A stretch of DNA of 24,130 nt from positions 1 through 24,130 of the forward strand of contig CALJDH010000323.1 of the NCBI GenBank assembly GCA_938023895.1. Direction: 5' to 3'. Below the pieces are notes generated by a model. That model had not been told where the DNA came from. It was given only the letters and a program-made list of their open reading frames with translations, and ran no database searches. The DNA comes from an uncultured Aliiroseovarius sp. GTDB lineage: Bacteria; Pseudomonadota; Alphaproteobacteria; Rhodobacterales; Rhodobacteraceae. The stretch's first letter is position 1; the number at the start of each line of letters is the position of its first letter. The position numbers and the translations under genes were made by a program. Below, piece by piece: positions 1 to 8,800 of the stretch.

Positions 1-106
1 CTTCCAACGCGGGACCAGCGGTCCGGCGGTTGGGATCTGAGGTCAGTTCGGGGTGAAGGACCCAAGCGCGGGTGGCCTTCTCCTCTTGTTCAATGAGGTC
101 TGTCAG
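1..106 (-). CDS. hflX: GTPase HflX, N-terminal fragment (runs off the window)
   Basis: Directly after hfq, the minus strand has an open frame of 35 codons reaching the window edge. It encodes a stretch with [10 protein letters not shown], which resembles the N-terminus of alphaproteobacterial HflX, a ribosome-associated GTPase. hfq-hflX is a widespread gene order and supports the call. The GTPase domain lies outside the window. The start is a problem: the frame has a TGA five codons upstream and no ATG, GTG or TTG before the conserved segment. The first usable codon is a CTG overlapping the hfq stop (CTGA), behind a purine-rich GAAGAAAG. An ATG at position 122 is in another frame and reaches TGA after ten codons; removing one T at 92/93 would join it to hflX. 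Identity is fairly sure, the start is not. Confidence 0.72.
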   Translation of the reverse strand, partial: MTDLIEQEEKATRAWVLHPELTSDPNRRTAGPALE

Positions 107-339
107 CTTTCTTCGCCGTCATAAAGATTGATCGGTTGGCCTGGCATAATGGTCGAAATCGCGTGCTTATAGACCAGCTGCGACTGGCCATCGCGACGCA
201 GAAGGACGCAGAAGTTGTCGAACCAGGAAATCACACCCTGAAGCTTTACGCCGTTGATCAGAAAAATCGTCACAGGAACTTTCGATTTGCGCACATGATT
301 CAGGAATGCGTCTTGTAGATTTTGCTTATCGGCAGCCAT
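103..339 (-). CDS. hfq: RNA chaperone Hfq
   Basis: A 78-residue protein of normal length for alphaproteobacterial Hfq. The family forms hexameric Sm-like rings that bind small RNAs and mRNAs and control translation and decay. The N-terminal [12 protein letters not shown] (7-18) carries the conserved glutamine and aspartate of the proximal face. The Sm1 part includes [14 protein letters not shown] (30-43), and the Sm2 hallmark is YKHAIST (57-63). The acidic tail is short. The ATG is preceded by an A-rich leader with AAGG. The gene sits 165 bases after trkH and just before hflX, so it may have its own promoter in that gap as well as read-through from the ntr-trk genes. Confidence 0.97.
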   Translation of the reverse strand: MAADKQNLQDAFLNHVRKSKVPVTIFLINGVKLQGVISWFDNFCVLLRRDGQSQLVYKHAISTIMPGQPINLYDGEES

Positions 340-363
340 TTTTATTGCCTTTTTTGTTTCGTG

Positions 364-380
364 CTGCCGGAAAACGGCAG
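364..380 (-). promoter_or_regulatory. Small hairpin in the hfq leader
   Basis: A perfect 6-bp inverted repeat, CTGCCG and CGGCAG around a 5-base loop, ends 24 bases upstream of the hfq ATG. No T-run follows on either strand, so it is not a terminator. It would lie in the 5' leader of an hfq transcript started in the trkH-hfq gap, where it could affect stability or autoregulation. That role is inference. Confidence 0.3.
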
Positions 381-504
381 GAATTTCACCTGATTGTCAC
401 TATGGCTTGCTCTTTTGGTGGTTTCCACCCCCAAATTACGTGCCTTCAATCAGGGTATGGCATGTAAACAACAGGATACACGGAAGCTCCTGTTTAGCTG
501 ATCT

Positions 505-2043
505 TCAGCGGCGCCAGATGTCGGGGCTGAGCAACGCAATAATCGCGAGTGTTTCCAATCGCCCCAAGATCATGGCGAACGTCAACACCAGCTTTGCAAT
601 ATCGCTCAGATCGACGATCGACAAGGGCTCTACGGCGGCGACCTCGACCACGGGACCAGTGGTTGTCAGCGTAGCGATGGTCAAGATCGTCGCGCTTTCA
701 AAATCCTGCCCCGTCAAGGCAAACAGCGCCATGATCACGGCGACGGACAAGGCCATCAGCATGAAGAAGACCCATGCCATATAGGCACCGCGTCCGCGTA
801 GGTGGCGTGCCTCGGTTCCGGATCCGCCGATCGAGCTTGGATGGACAAGCTTCTCCATTTCGCGCAACCCATGCAGGTACAGCGCGTAGACTCGCATCAG
901 CTTGGCCCCGCCCGCTGTTGTCGCAACCCCACCGCCAATCAGCGCCAACCCCATCAACAGAAGCCCCGGCGTTTCAAGTCCGGACCAATTGGAACTAGCT
1001 TCCCACGCCTGACTTTCAAAACCAGCAGTGGTCAGGAACGACAGAACGGTGAACAGCGATCCCCACAATGCGGACAGACCAGAGGTTAGGGTCAGCGCTT
1101 CGTCTACCTCATAAGCGCCAATCCAGTGGCGCAGAAACAGAAACCCTGTCAGCGAAACAAGGATCACAAAGGCCAGACGAATTTCCGGATCACGTCGGAG
1201 GGACGGAGTTTCGCTGGACTGCATATCACTGGCAAAGGTCTGGCGCGAAATCGCAAAGATTAGGAAGACGGCGATCATGACCTCTCCGCCAAAGCCGGAC
1301 ACGCCGCCCGACAGCCCACCGACCGGAGAGATCCCGCTGGTCGCCAGCGTAGACATCGCATGGCATAGCCCAACAAAGGGCGTTTCCCCGGCAATGACCA
1401 AGCCGATCCACAACGCTGCTGTCAGCCCAGCATAAATCGGCAACAGGCGAACGCCATAAGTTCTGATCCGGTCCGAGAAATCGGCCACACGCGTGATCTG
1501 GCTGTGCCCGGCCCCAAGTCGCGTATCCAGCGCCGACCCGCGCGCGCCAAATCGTGTGCGCACCTCGAACCCGCCAAGAGCCATTGGGGCCAGGATGGCA
1601 ATGGCGCTGACCCAGATGAAAAATCCGCCCATCCACCCCACCATGGCGCGCCACAGATGCAATGATTTAGGTAGCCGATCAGGATCCGGAAACAGCGTCA
1701 ATCCGGTGGTTGTCAGCGCGGATACCATTTCGACATAGGAGTTTAAGAACGTGGTGGTGCGCAACGCTTGGTGAAACGGCACGGCCAGCATAATCGGCAG
1801 CAGGACAAATAGCCCCAAAAGCGCCATCAAGTGCCGTCGATGCCGGGTGGATCTGGGCCGGTCGGCCATCGCAATGGCCAGAAAGAATGTCAGAAAACCA
1901 AACAGAAGCGCCCCATACAGGAACACGCGGCCCTGATAATACTCCTCGACTGTCCACGCAAACCCCGCAGGCAGCAACATCGCCAAAACGCTGATCCCCA
2001 TCAGGATCACAAGCAGCGGCAGTTTGGTGATCTGGGTCAGCAT
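505..2043 (-). CDS. trkH: Trk potassium uptake protein TrkH (membrane subunit)
   Basis: A 512-residue multi-pass inner membrane protein of the TrkH/KtrB superfamily, which forms the potassium pore of the Trk system. All four pore-loop filters are visible, each with its glycine: TTTG (111-114), ATSG (234-237), TTAG (338-341) and TTTG (460-463). The loops alternate with hydrophobic helices through the whole length. The C-terminus SPDIWRR matches the usual end of the family. Its ATG lies 9 bases after the stop of trkA, which encodes the cytoplasmic regulatory partner, so the two are almost certainly co-transcribed and probably translationally coupled. A weak inverted repeat at 470-494 follows the gene, but I see no clear terminator before hfq. 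Confidence 0.95.
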   Translation of the reverse strand: MLTQITKLPLLVILMGISVLAMLLPAGFAWTVEEYYQGRVFLYGALLFGFLTFFLAIAMADRPRSTRHRRHLMALLGLFVLLPIMLAVPFHQALRTTTFLNSYVEMVSALTTTGLTLFPDPDRLPKSLHLWRAMVGWMGGFFIWVSAIAILAPMALGGFEVRTRFGARGSALDTRLGAGHSQITRVADFSDRIRTYGVRLLPIYAGLTAALWIGLVIAGETPFVGLCHAMSTLATSGISPVGGLSGGVSGFGGEVMIAVFLIFAISRQTFASDMQSSETPSLRRDPEIRLAFVILVSLTGFLFLRHWIGAYEVDEALTLTSGLSALWGSLFTVLSFLTTAGFESQAWEASSNWSGLETPGLLLMGLALIGGGVATTAGGAKLMRVYALYLHGLREMEKLVHPSSIGGSGTEARHLRGRGAYMAWVFFMLMALSVAVIMALFALTGQDFESATILTIATLTTTGPVVEVAAVEPLSIVDLSDIAKLVLTFAMILGRLETLAIIALLSPDIWRR

Positions 2044-2052
2044 GGTTACGCC

Positions 2053-3429
2053 TTAGAAGAAGTCGATCGAGACCTGCAGCAGACGCTCAACCTCGGGCAC
2101 GTCATCTGCCATGCAGAACAGTGTCACCACATCGCCCTCGTCAATACGGACCTTGCCCGCGGGCTTGACCACGGTTTCGCCCTTCATCAAGGCACCGACA
2201 AGAACGCCTTCAGGGAAGTCCACATCGCGGATTGCCTTGCCCGCGATGGGCGAAGTCGACAGCACCTGGGCCTCGATCACCTCAGCTTCGGCATCGCCCA
2301 GCGAATAGACCTCGCGCACTTTACCATGCCGAATGTGGCGCAGGATCGAACTCACCGTCTGCGTGCGGGGGTTGATATAGGCGTCGATATTCAGAGGTTC
2401 CATCAGGCCCACAAGCGACGGGTCGTTAACCAGAGCGATCGACATCGCGCAGCCCTCGGCCTTAGCCCGGACCGAGGACAGAAGGTTGACCTTGTCGTCA
2501 TCCGTCACTGCCAGAATGGCATCGGCGCGCGGAACGCCCGCCTCTTTCATCAGCTCGCGGTTCATCCCGTCGCCATGCAAAACCACCGTGCGTTCGAGCG
2601 TATCCGCCGCACGTTCGGCCACATCTCGGTTCAGCTCGATCACCTTGGCGCGGATACGGTCGGTGCGGGTCTCAAGCTCGCGCGCAACGGCAAGCCCTAC
2701 ATTGCCCCCGCCAAGGATCACCACACGTTCCTGACGTTTGGTGGGTTTGCCGAACACTTCCAGCGTCCGGTTCACGTCTTCACTTCGGGTGAACACGTAG
2801 ATTTGGTCGCCCGCGAACAGCTGGTCACCTGGTTCGGGTGCAAACAGCCCCTTGTCACGGCGCACTCCGACCACGATGGCACTGAGAGTGGAGAACAAAT
2901 CTGTCAATTGGCGCAGAGGGGTATTTAGCACCGGACAATCTTCGCCCAACTGAATGCCCAAAAGCTGCACCTTGCCACCCATGAAGCTTTCAATATCGAA
3001 GGCAGACGGGGCCTGAATACGCTTCAGAACCGCCTCGGCCACTTCGCGCTCGGGGCTGATGACAACGTCAATCGGTAGGTGATCGCGGCGATAGAGGTCG
3101 GCATAAATCGCATCCAGATAGCTTTGCGATCTTAGACGCGCGATTTTGCGCGGTATCGAGAAGACCGAATGCGCCACCTGACAGGTGACCATGTTCACTT
3201 CGTCCGAGTACGTCGCCGCGATGATCATGTCCGCATCACGCGCGTTGGCGCGGTCCAGAACGTCCGGATGCGAGGCGTGACCCGCAATCCCCTGCACGTC
3301 CAGCGTATCGGTGGCTCGCGCTACCAGTTCGGGGTTGTTATCTACAACGGTCACGTCGTTCTTTTCGCCTGAAAGGTGACGGGCGATCTGCCAACCCACC
3401 TGCCCTGCACCGCAAATGATAACCTTCAT
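2053..3429 (-). CDS. trkA: Trk potassium uptake regulatory protein TrkA
   Basis: A 458-residue cytoplasmic peripheral membrane protein with the doubled RCK (TrkA-N/TrkA-C) design. The first nucleotide-binding fold opens at the N-terminus with GAGQVG (7-12) and an acidic VVD at the end of beta-2 (28-30). The second copy begins at VVILGGGNVG (236-245). Each is followed by a TrkA-C domain (about 145-225 and 370-455). Family knowledge: TrkA binds NAD(H) and ATP/ADP and gates TrkH. The start is fixed by AGGAG (3436-3440 on the plus strand as CTCCT) six bases before the ATG. It is separated from ntrX by 158 bases, room for a separate promoter. Confidence 0.96.
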   Translation of the reverse strand: MKVIICGAGQVGWQIARHLSGEKNDVTVVDNNPELVARATDTLDVQGIAGHASHPDVLDRANARDADMIIAATYSDEVNMVTCQVAHSVFSIPRKIARLRSQSYLDAIYADLYRRDHLPIDVVISPEREVAEAVLKRIQAPSAFDIESFMGGKVQLLGIQLGEDCPVLNTPLRQLTDLFSTLSAIVVGVRRDKGLFAPEPGDQLFAGDQIYVFTRSEDVNRTLEVFGKPTKRQERVVILGGGNVGLAVARELETRTDRIRAKVIELNRDVAERAADTLERTVVLHGDGMNRELMKEAGVPRADAILAVTDDDKVNLLSSVRAKAEGCAMSIALVNDPSLVGLMEPLNIDAYINPRTQTVSSILRHIRHGKVREVYSLGDAEAEVIEAQVLSTSPIAGKAIRDVDFPEGVLVGALMKGETVVKPAGKVRIDEGDVVTLFCMADDVPEVERLLQVSIDFF

Positions 3430-3479
3430 CCGGCTCTCCTTAGACCGCAGGCCCGAAACTTGTCAGGCACCGCTTCGAC

Positions 3480-3494
3480 CGCATGTGACATGCG
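3480..3494. promoter_or_regulatory. Perfect palindrome between ntrX and trkA
   Basis: CGCATGT and ACATGCG flank a single G, a perfect 7-1-7 inverted repeat ending 50 bases upstream of the trkA ATG in the only sizeable gap between ntrX and trkA. Such near-perfect dyads often bind dimeric regulators. It has no T-run and is not a terminator. The remainder of 3430-3587 shows no gene. Function is unproven. Confidence 0.35.
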
Positions 3495-3587
3495 CAATCC
3501 TGCCCGAAGGGATGGCAGATGGGCGCGGCAGGGTCAATGGTCCCGGCCCCGAGGGAATGTGCGTGCGACCAAGCCGTTACAGCTTGA

Positions 3588-5012
3588 TCACGCGTCTGCA
3601 GACTCTTCCTCGTCCCCGGCAACATAGGCCATGCGCGCACCTGCCTTGGACCCCGTTACAACGCCCAAGGACTTCAGCTTGCGATGCAACGCCGAACGCT
3701 CCATGCCGACGAAATTCGCCGTGCGCGAGATGTTGCCCCCGAAGCGATTGATTTGGGTCAGAAGGTATTCGCGTTCAAACGCTTCGCGCGCTTCACGCAG
3801 TGGCATCATAGCCAGTGCGCCCGACACAACAACGGCCTGATCCGTCGCTTCTTCGGTGGCCGCTTCCTGCCCCGGAAGCTCGGATGCGGTGATCGGGTCG
3901 GTACCATCGCCCAAGATCAGCGCCCGTTCGACCACGTTCTTTAGCTGGCGCACATTGCCCGGCCACTGCATCGTCTGCAGCATGGCCTGAGCGTCCTCGG
4001 CCAACTCACGCAAAGGCAGGCCCTGTTCAGCATTGAACATCGAGATGAAATACGTGGCCAACTCGGGAATATCTTCGCGGCGTTCATCCAAGGGCGGCAC
4101 GGCTATCGGCACCACGTTCAGGCGGTGATACAGCTCTTCCCGGAAGTTTCCGGCCGCGATTTCGGCCTGAAGGTCACGGCTGGTGGACGACACTACCCGC
4201 AGATCAACCGAGATCTTGTCCGCACCGCCGACACGCTGGAACCGCTGATCTACCAGCACGCGCAGGATCTTGGACTGGGTGCCGACAGGCATGTCTGCGA
4301 CCTCGTCGAAATAGATCACGCCGCCATTGGCCTCTTCCAACAAACCAGGTTCGATCCCGCGCTCATCGCTTTCACGACCAAACAGAACCTCTTCCATGCG
4401 ATCCGCTTCGATCGAGGCCGAGTTGACGACGACCAAGGGGGCCGATGCACGATCGGAATTTGCATGAATAAAGCGTGCTGCCAGTTCTTTGCCTACACCG
4501 GACGGGCCAGTCAGCATCACGCGACCATTAGACTTGGTAACCTTTTCCAGATTAGATTTCAGAGACTTGAAGGCCGAACTTTGCCCAATCATTTCGGTTG
4601 GCAGGCTGTCGCGTCGCTTAAGCTCGGTATTTTCGCGACGCAAACGGCTTGTCTCCATCGCGCGTGTGATCACTACCATCAGCTGGTCGATATTGAAGGG
4701 CTTCTCGATGAAGTCATAGGCGCCCTGTTTGATCGCCGCGACCGCAATTTCGATGTTCCCGTGCCCCGAGATAATCACCACCGGGACCTCTGGATGTTCG
4801 CGCTTGACCATTTTCAGGATGTCGATCCCGTCCATGGCGCTGTCTTTCAGCCAGATATCCAAGATCATCAGGGCGGGTAGCTCTGCCTTGACCTGTGCGA
4901 CCGCCTCGTCCGAGGTGCCTGCCAATCGGGTGGTAAACCCTTCATCTTCAAGAATATCTGAAATCAGTTCGCGGATGTCCCGTTCGTCATCAACAATCAG
5001 AATATCGCTCAT
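3588..5012 (-). CDS. ntrX: Nitrogen response regulator NtrX
   Basis: A 474-residue NtrC-family response regulator, partner of NtrY. Domain order: receiver (1-120) with acidic D8/D9, phosphoacceptor D52 and K104; AAA+ ATPase (about 142-370) with Walker A GPSGVGKE (169-176) and Walker B YFDEVAD (234-240); and a Fis-type helix-turn-helix (about 425-450, GNISRTANFVGMERSALHRK). Between the Walker motifs, where sigma-54 activators carry GAFTGA, the sequence reads LFGRESDERGIEPG, so that loop is absent. Loss of GAFTGA is known for alphaproteobacterial NtrX. The start ATG overlaps the ntrY stop by four bases (ATGA), so the two are translationally coupled. Homologues affect nitrogen metabolism, respiration and envelope genes. 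Confidence 0.95.
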   Translation of the reverse strand: MSDILIVDDERDIRELISDILEDEGFTTRLAGTSDEAVAQVKAELPALMILDIWLKDSAMDGIDILKMVKREHPEVPVVIISGHGNIEIAVAAIKQGAYDFIEKPFNIDQLMVVITRAMETSRLRRENTELKRRDSLPTEMIGQSSAFKSLKSNLEKVTKSNGRVMLTGPSGVGKELAARFIHANSDRASAPLVVVNSASIEADRMEEVLFGRESDERGIEPGLLEEANGGVIYFDEVADMPVGTQSKILRVLVDQRFQRVGGADKISVDLRVVSSTSRDLQAEIAAGNFREELYHRLNVVPIAVPPLDERREDIPELATYFISMFNAEQGLPLRELAEDAQAMLQTMQWPGNVRQLKNVVERALILGDGTDPITASELPGQEAATEEATDQAVVVSGALAMMPLREAREAFEREYLLTQINRFGGNISRTANFVGMERSALHRKLKSLGVVTGSKAGARMAYVAGDEEESADA

Positions 5013-7303
5013 GTCGGTTCTCCTGTGTTTGCGGCTTTTGCGCCGCGCTCTACGCTGCCAAGAGGCAGGAAGATGCGGGCCATGGCGCCAAAATGAGCGC
5101 CGCCTCTCTTGTGTTCACTCTCAAAGACGGGCGCATCTTCCAGCGTCAGACGCCCGCCATGTTCTTCGATGATCTTCTTGACGATCGGCAAGCCCAGCCC
5201 GGTGCCTTTCTCGCGCGTCGTTACATAGGGTTCAAAAAGGCGCGCCCGGTCTTCGGGCAGCCCGATCCCGTTATCGGCCACGGTGATGCACACGCCGCCG
5301 TCCACATAATCCATTGTCACCTGCACTTCAGGTTCATGCCCATCCGAGCGCCCAGTTTCATACAGTGTATCAATGGCTTCCCCGGCGTTCTTGATCAAGT
5401 TTGTCAACGCCTGACCAATCATCGTCTGGTCAATCTCGATCAAAACCGAGCGGTCCACGATATGCGATGTAAAGCGCACGCCCTCTTGCCCGGCTTCCTG
5501 CAACAACAGGATATCGCTCAGTAGCTTGGTCAAATCGGTTTCACGCCGTTCAGGTTCGGGCATACGTGCGAATTTCGAGAACTCGTCGACGATCCGGCGC
5601 AGATCGTTGGTTTGACGCACGATCACGTCGGTATATTGCTCCAGCGCGTCCACATCGACACCCTCGACCTTCGAGAACTTCCGCTTGATCCGCTCAGCCG
5701 ACAGCTGGATCGGCGTCAGCGGGTTCTTAATTTCATGCGCGATCCGCCGGGCCACATCGCCCCAGGCCGCCATCCGCTGCGCCGAAACCAGATCCGTCAC
5801 ATCATCAAAGGCAATCACATAGCCCTCAAGCCCTTCATCATCATTCCAACGCGTTGCAATGCGTACCAACAGATTTTCCTGCTTTCCATTTCGGGTCAGA
5901 CGCATCTCTTGTTGGGCACTGGGCTGGCCCTGAGCCACCGCGTCCAAGAGCGGCTGGAATTCTGGTACAACCAGCGATAACTCGTGTTCCTGTCCGTTCT
6001 CATCCCGCACATCCAGCAATAGCTCGGCAGCACGGTTCAGGAAGGTCACCTGACCGTCTGCGTTTAGACCGATCAGCCCCCCGGTCACAGAGCTGAGCAC
6101 GCTGTCAAACAGACGCCGGCGACGTTCGATCTGCTCGGTATTCTCAAGCAAACGGTCGCGTTGCCCTTTCAGGCGACTGGTCATCTGGTTGAAATAACGC
6201 CCCAGCATCGAGATCTCGTCATCGCCCTCTTCTTCGATAACGCGCACGTCCAGATCGCCGGCCCCAACGCGTTGTGCTGCGCTGGCAAGACGTCCCACTG
6301 GGCGCGACAGACGTTCGGCAAACCACATCCCCATCCAAATCGCTGCAAGGATCAGGATGGCGGCGAAGCCCAGATAAATCAGCCCGAATTGAAACAGACG
6401 CTGCCCACGCTGCGATTCGAGTTGCGTGTAGACCAGTGCCGCTTCTTGCGTTTCGTCCACAAGGTCAAGGATGTCGCCGTTTACGTCGCGCGTGAGCAAG
6501 ATATAGTGATCTGTAAAATTGCTTAGCCGCAGCAACACGCGAAATTCGTTGATCTCCCAATCCTCAATCACCAGGGCATCACCGGTCTCGGCTTGGGCGA
6601 ACTGTTCTGCGGTGGGCTGTTCATAATCAAACAAATAAGACCGCGTACCGCGAACCCGGATCGAACCATCGCCCGAGATAACATAGGCCTCGCGTAGCCC
6701 CCGTTGGATCCGCTCTTGGGCTTGTTTCAAAAACTGACCGACCTCTGCATCGGTCAACAAAAGTTGGTTTTGGCGTTGCAATTCAAGGTATGTGGCGATT
6801 GCACGCGCGTCCTGAACAAGCCCGTCGCGGCTCTCTTCCTTATAAGCTTCAGCCGCAGCACGAGAATTCCCGACCACAGTGCGCACACGATCCGAAAACC
6901 AGCCTTCAAGCCCCATATTCAGCGTGAGCATTGCGAAGATCGCCACCAGAATGGTTGGGCTAAGCGCGATGACGGCAAAGACACCCGTCAGACGCAGGTG
7001 CAGACGTGATCCCGCGCTTTCTTTGCGGCGCGCAACGATCATGCGGCTAACACCCGCCAGTACGAACCCGGCGACCAAGATGACATAGACGATGTCTGCA
7101 AGGATGATCAGGCGAAGCGCGTTACTGTCAGCGCCCTGCGCGAAGGGGCCAAGCGCCAAGAACGTGGTCACGGCCAAAATCGGCCCGAACACGATCATTC
7201 CAAATGCGCCGTAAGAACTGTACTTACGCCAGCGGCGCATCGACAGGTAACGCTCGTAATTCGACTTCCGCACCGCGCGCTGCGCCACTGTGCTCGCCCT
7301 CAT
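5009..7303 (-). CDS. ntrY: Sensor histidine kinase NtrY
   Basis: A 764-residue membrane kinase that phosphorylates NtrX. Hydrophobic segments lie at about 32-52, 65-88 and 106-128, with a fourth at about 305-327. The region between the last two is probably periplasmic. A HAMP domain follows (about 328-382), then a PAS domain (about 393-500), HisKA with H-box H523 in [12 protein letters not shown], and an ATPase domain with N639 (NLIKNAGEA), DNGIGLP (677-683) and GTGLGLP (700-706). All catalytic boxes look intact. The assigned ATG has only a weak AGAG in front; the ATG at residue 22 is possible. The stop overlaps ntrX by four bases. An 85-base gap separates it from ntrC and carries a CTGTCT/AGACAG inverted repeat just before the start (7311-7334). 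Confidence 0.94.
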   Translation of the reverse strand: MRASTVAQRAVRKSNYERYLSMRRWRKYSSYGAFGMIVFGPILAVTTFLALGPFAQGADSNALRLIILADIVYVILVAGFVLAGVSRMIVARRKESAGSRLHLRLTGVFAVIALSPTILVAIFAMLTLNMGLEGWFSDRVRTVVGNSRAAAEAYKEESRDGLVQDARAIATYLELQRQNQLLLTDAEVGQFLKQAQERIQRGLREAYVISGDGSIRVRGTRSYLFDYEQPTAEQFAQAETGDALVIEDWEINEFRVLLRLSNFTDHYILLTRDVNGDILDLVDETQEAALVYTQLESQRGQRLFQFGLIYLGFAAILILAAIWMGMWFAERLSRPVGRLASAAQRVGAGDLDVRVIEEEGDDEISMLGRYFNQMTSRLKGQRDRLLENTEQIERRRRLFDSVLSSVTGGLIGLNADGQVTFLNRAAELLLDVRDENGQEHELSLVVPEFQPLLDAVAQGQPSAQQEMRLTRNGKQENLLVRIATRWNDDEGLEGYVIAFDDVTDLVSAQRMAAWGDVARRIAHEIKNPLTPIQLSAERIKRKFSKVEGVDVDALEQYTDVIVRQTNDLRRIVDEFSKFARMPEPERRETDLTKLLSDILLLQEAGQEGVRFTSHIVDRSVLIEIDQTMIGQALTNLIKNAGEAIDTLYETGRSDGHEPEVQVTMDYVDGGVCITVADNGIGLPEDRARLFEPYVTTREKGTGLGLPIVKKIIEEHGGRLTLEDAPVFESEHKRGGAHFGAMARIFLPLGSVERGAKAANTGEPT

Positions 7304-7388
7304 AAAATCTCTGTCTGCCGCCTCAGGAAGACAGGTGCCGCCAATATGACTCGGATCTTGTGCCCGAATGCCACGCTATGTTGCTCTT

Positions 7389-8789
7389 TTACATCAACTT
7401 GCGACGGCGTGTCACCTCGATTCCAAGCTCGGTGATCTTTTTACGCAAGGTATTGCGGTTGATGCCCAGCAAATCGGCACATTTGGCTTGGTTTCCCCCC
7501 GTCGCGTCCAGAGCGATTTCGATCAAGGGAAGCTCCATTTCATGCAAAATGCGTTGATACAGGCCAGTTGGAGGCAATACCCCGCCGTGCAGATCGAAAT
7601 AGCGCTGCAAATGTTGTGCGATAGTATCGGCCAAACGTGCATCGGCCATTTCCTGCCGAATGACACCGGTGCCGTTGGGTGCACTGGCAGGTTGCGCCCC
7701 TGTCGCACCCAAAGCGGCCTCTACCTCGGGCGCCGAGATATTGTCGTCGACCCCTGTGACGGCAAGTCGGCTGATCAGGTTCTCAAGCTCACGCACGTTG
7801 CCCGGCCAAGAATAGGCACGCAAGATGGCCGCGGCGTTCTCGGGCAATATCCGTTTGGGCAATCCGTCCTGCGCTGCACGGCCAAGGAAATGCTCGGCTA
7901 GCCCGACAATGTCTTCGATCCGGTCCCGTAGCGGCGGCACCGGGATCACGATCCCCGCAAGCCGGTAATACAGATCTGACCGGAAGCGCCCTTCGGCGGC
8001 AGTGCGTCCCAGATCCCCCTGCGAGATCGACAGAACGCGCGTATTGTTATCGGCCACCGCATCCAGAACACGGGCCAATCGTCCTTGGGCCACGTCATCC
8101 AAATCCTGAATGCCATCAAACAAAATCACCCCGTCGCGCGCACGCGATAGAAGAGTGTTCACGGCTTCCGAGTGGCCGAGGTCATCGGGCGAGGCGATTA
8201 CAAACGGCGCGCTCCCCCGATCGGAAAAGTCATGCAGCGCCCGCGCAATCAGGGATTTCCCAACCCCACTTTCCCCGGTGATCAGAACCGGCAGATCCAC
8301 ATTTAAAACCCGCGCAACAAGGCGATAGAGCTCTTGCATGGCAGGGCTGTGTCCCACCAAGGGCAGATCATCTACATCACGCCTAGCCTGCTGCACGGGA
8401 CCTTCGGGTTCTGAAGGACGGACGCGTTTGCGTTCCAATGCCCGCGCGGTACGCTTCATCAGCTCTGGCAGGTCAAAGGGCTTGGGAAGATAGTCAAAGG
8501 CATCAGCCTCGGCCGCTTGAATGGCGGTCATGATGGTGTTCTGCGCCGAAATCACGATCACAGGCAGATCCGGGCGCAGCTTTAATATCCGCGGCAAGGC
8601 TTCAAGCCCATTGCCATCTGGCATCACCACGTCCGAGATCACGACGTCTCCGCGTCCCTCTTCAACCCATTTCATCAGGGTCTGGATCGAGCCCGTCGCA
8701 TGGACACGGCACCCCGCGCGCGTCAGTGCCTGTGTCAGAACCGTGCGGATCGTGCGATCATCATCGGCCACCAGAACTGTTCCATCCAT
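7389..8789 (-). CDS. ntrC: Nitrogen regulator NtrC (type without GAFTGA)
   Basis: A 466-residue response regulator activated by NtrB under nitrogen limitation. It has a receiver (1-120; acidic D9-D11, phosphoacceptor D53, K103), a AAA+ domain with Walker A GESGVGKS (172-179), and a Fis-type helix-turn-helix (about 430-456, [19 protein letters not shown]). Two points differ from enteric NtrC. The distance from Walker A to Walker B is about 53 residues, shorter than usual because the GAFTGA region is deleted. Walker B reads LFDGIQD (223-229), with glycine where the catalytic glutamate is expected. Rhodobacter capsulatus NtrC also lacks GAFTGA and activates the housekeeping RNA polymerase, so the same is likely here. 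The start is supported by GGAG nine bases upstream, and ntrB ends 11 bases before it. Confidence 0.95.
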   Translation of the reverse strand: MDGTVLVADDDRTIRTVLTQALTRAGCRVHATGSIQTLMKWVEEGRGDVVISDVVMPDGNGLEALPRILKLRPDLPVIVISAQNTIMTAIQAAEADAFDYLPKPFDLPELMKRTARALERKRVRPSEPEGPVQQARRDVDDLPLVGHSPAMQELYRLVARVLNVDLPVLITGESGVGKSLIARALHDFSDRGSAPFVIASPDDLGHSEAVNTLLSRARDGVILFDGIQDLDDVAQGRLARVLDAVADNNTRVLSISQGDLGRTAAEGRFRSDLYYRLAGIVIPVPPLRDRIEDIVGLAEHFLGRAAQDGLPKRILPENAAAILRAYSWPGNVRELENLISRLAVTGVDDNISAPEVEAALGATGAQPASAPNGTGVIRQEMADARLADTIAQHLQRYFDLHGGVLPPTGLYQRILHEMELPLIEIALDATGGNQAKCADLLGINRNTLRKKITELGIEVTRRRKLM

Positions 8790-8800
8790 CTCAGGGCTCC

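Noticed and set aside
470..494. AACAGGA/TCCTGTT repeat after trkH as a terminator
   Set aside because: The stem has only 7 AT-rich pairs with an 11-base loop, and no T-run follows on the minus strand.
1831..2928. Plus-strand open frame of 365 codons antisense to trkH/trkA
   Set aside because: No recognisable domain, His/Gln-rich composition typical of an antisense shadow in GC-rich DNA, and fully covered by two well-supported genes.
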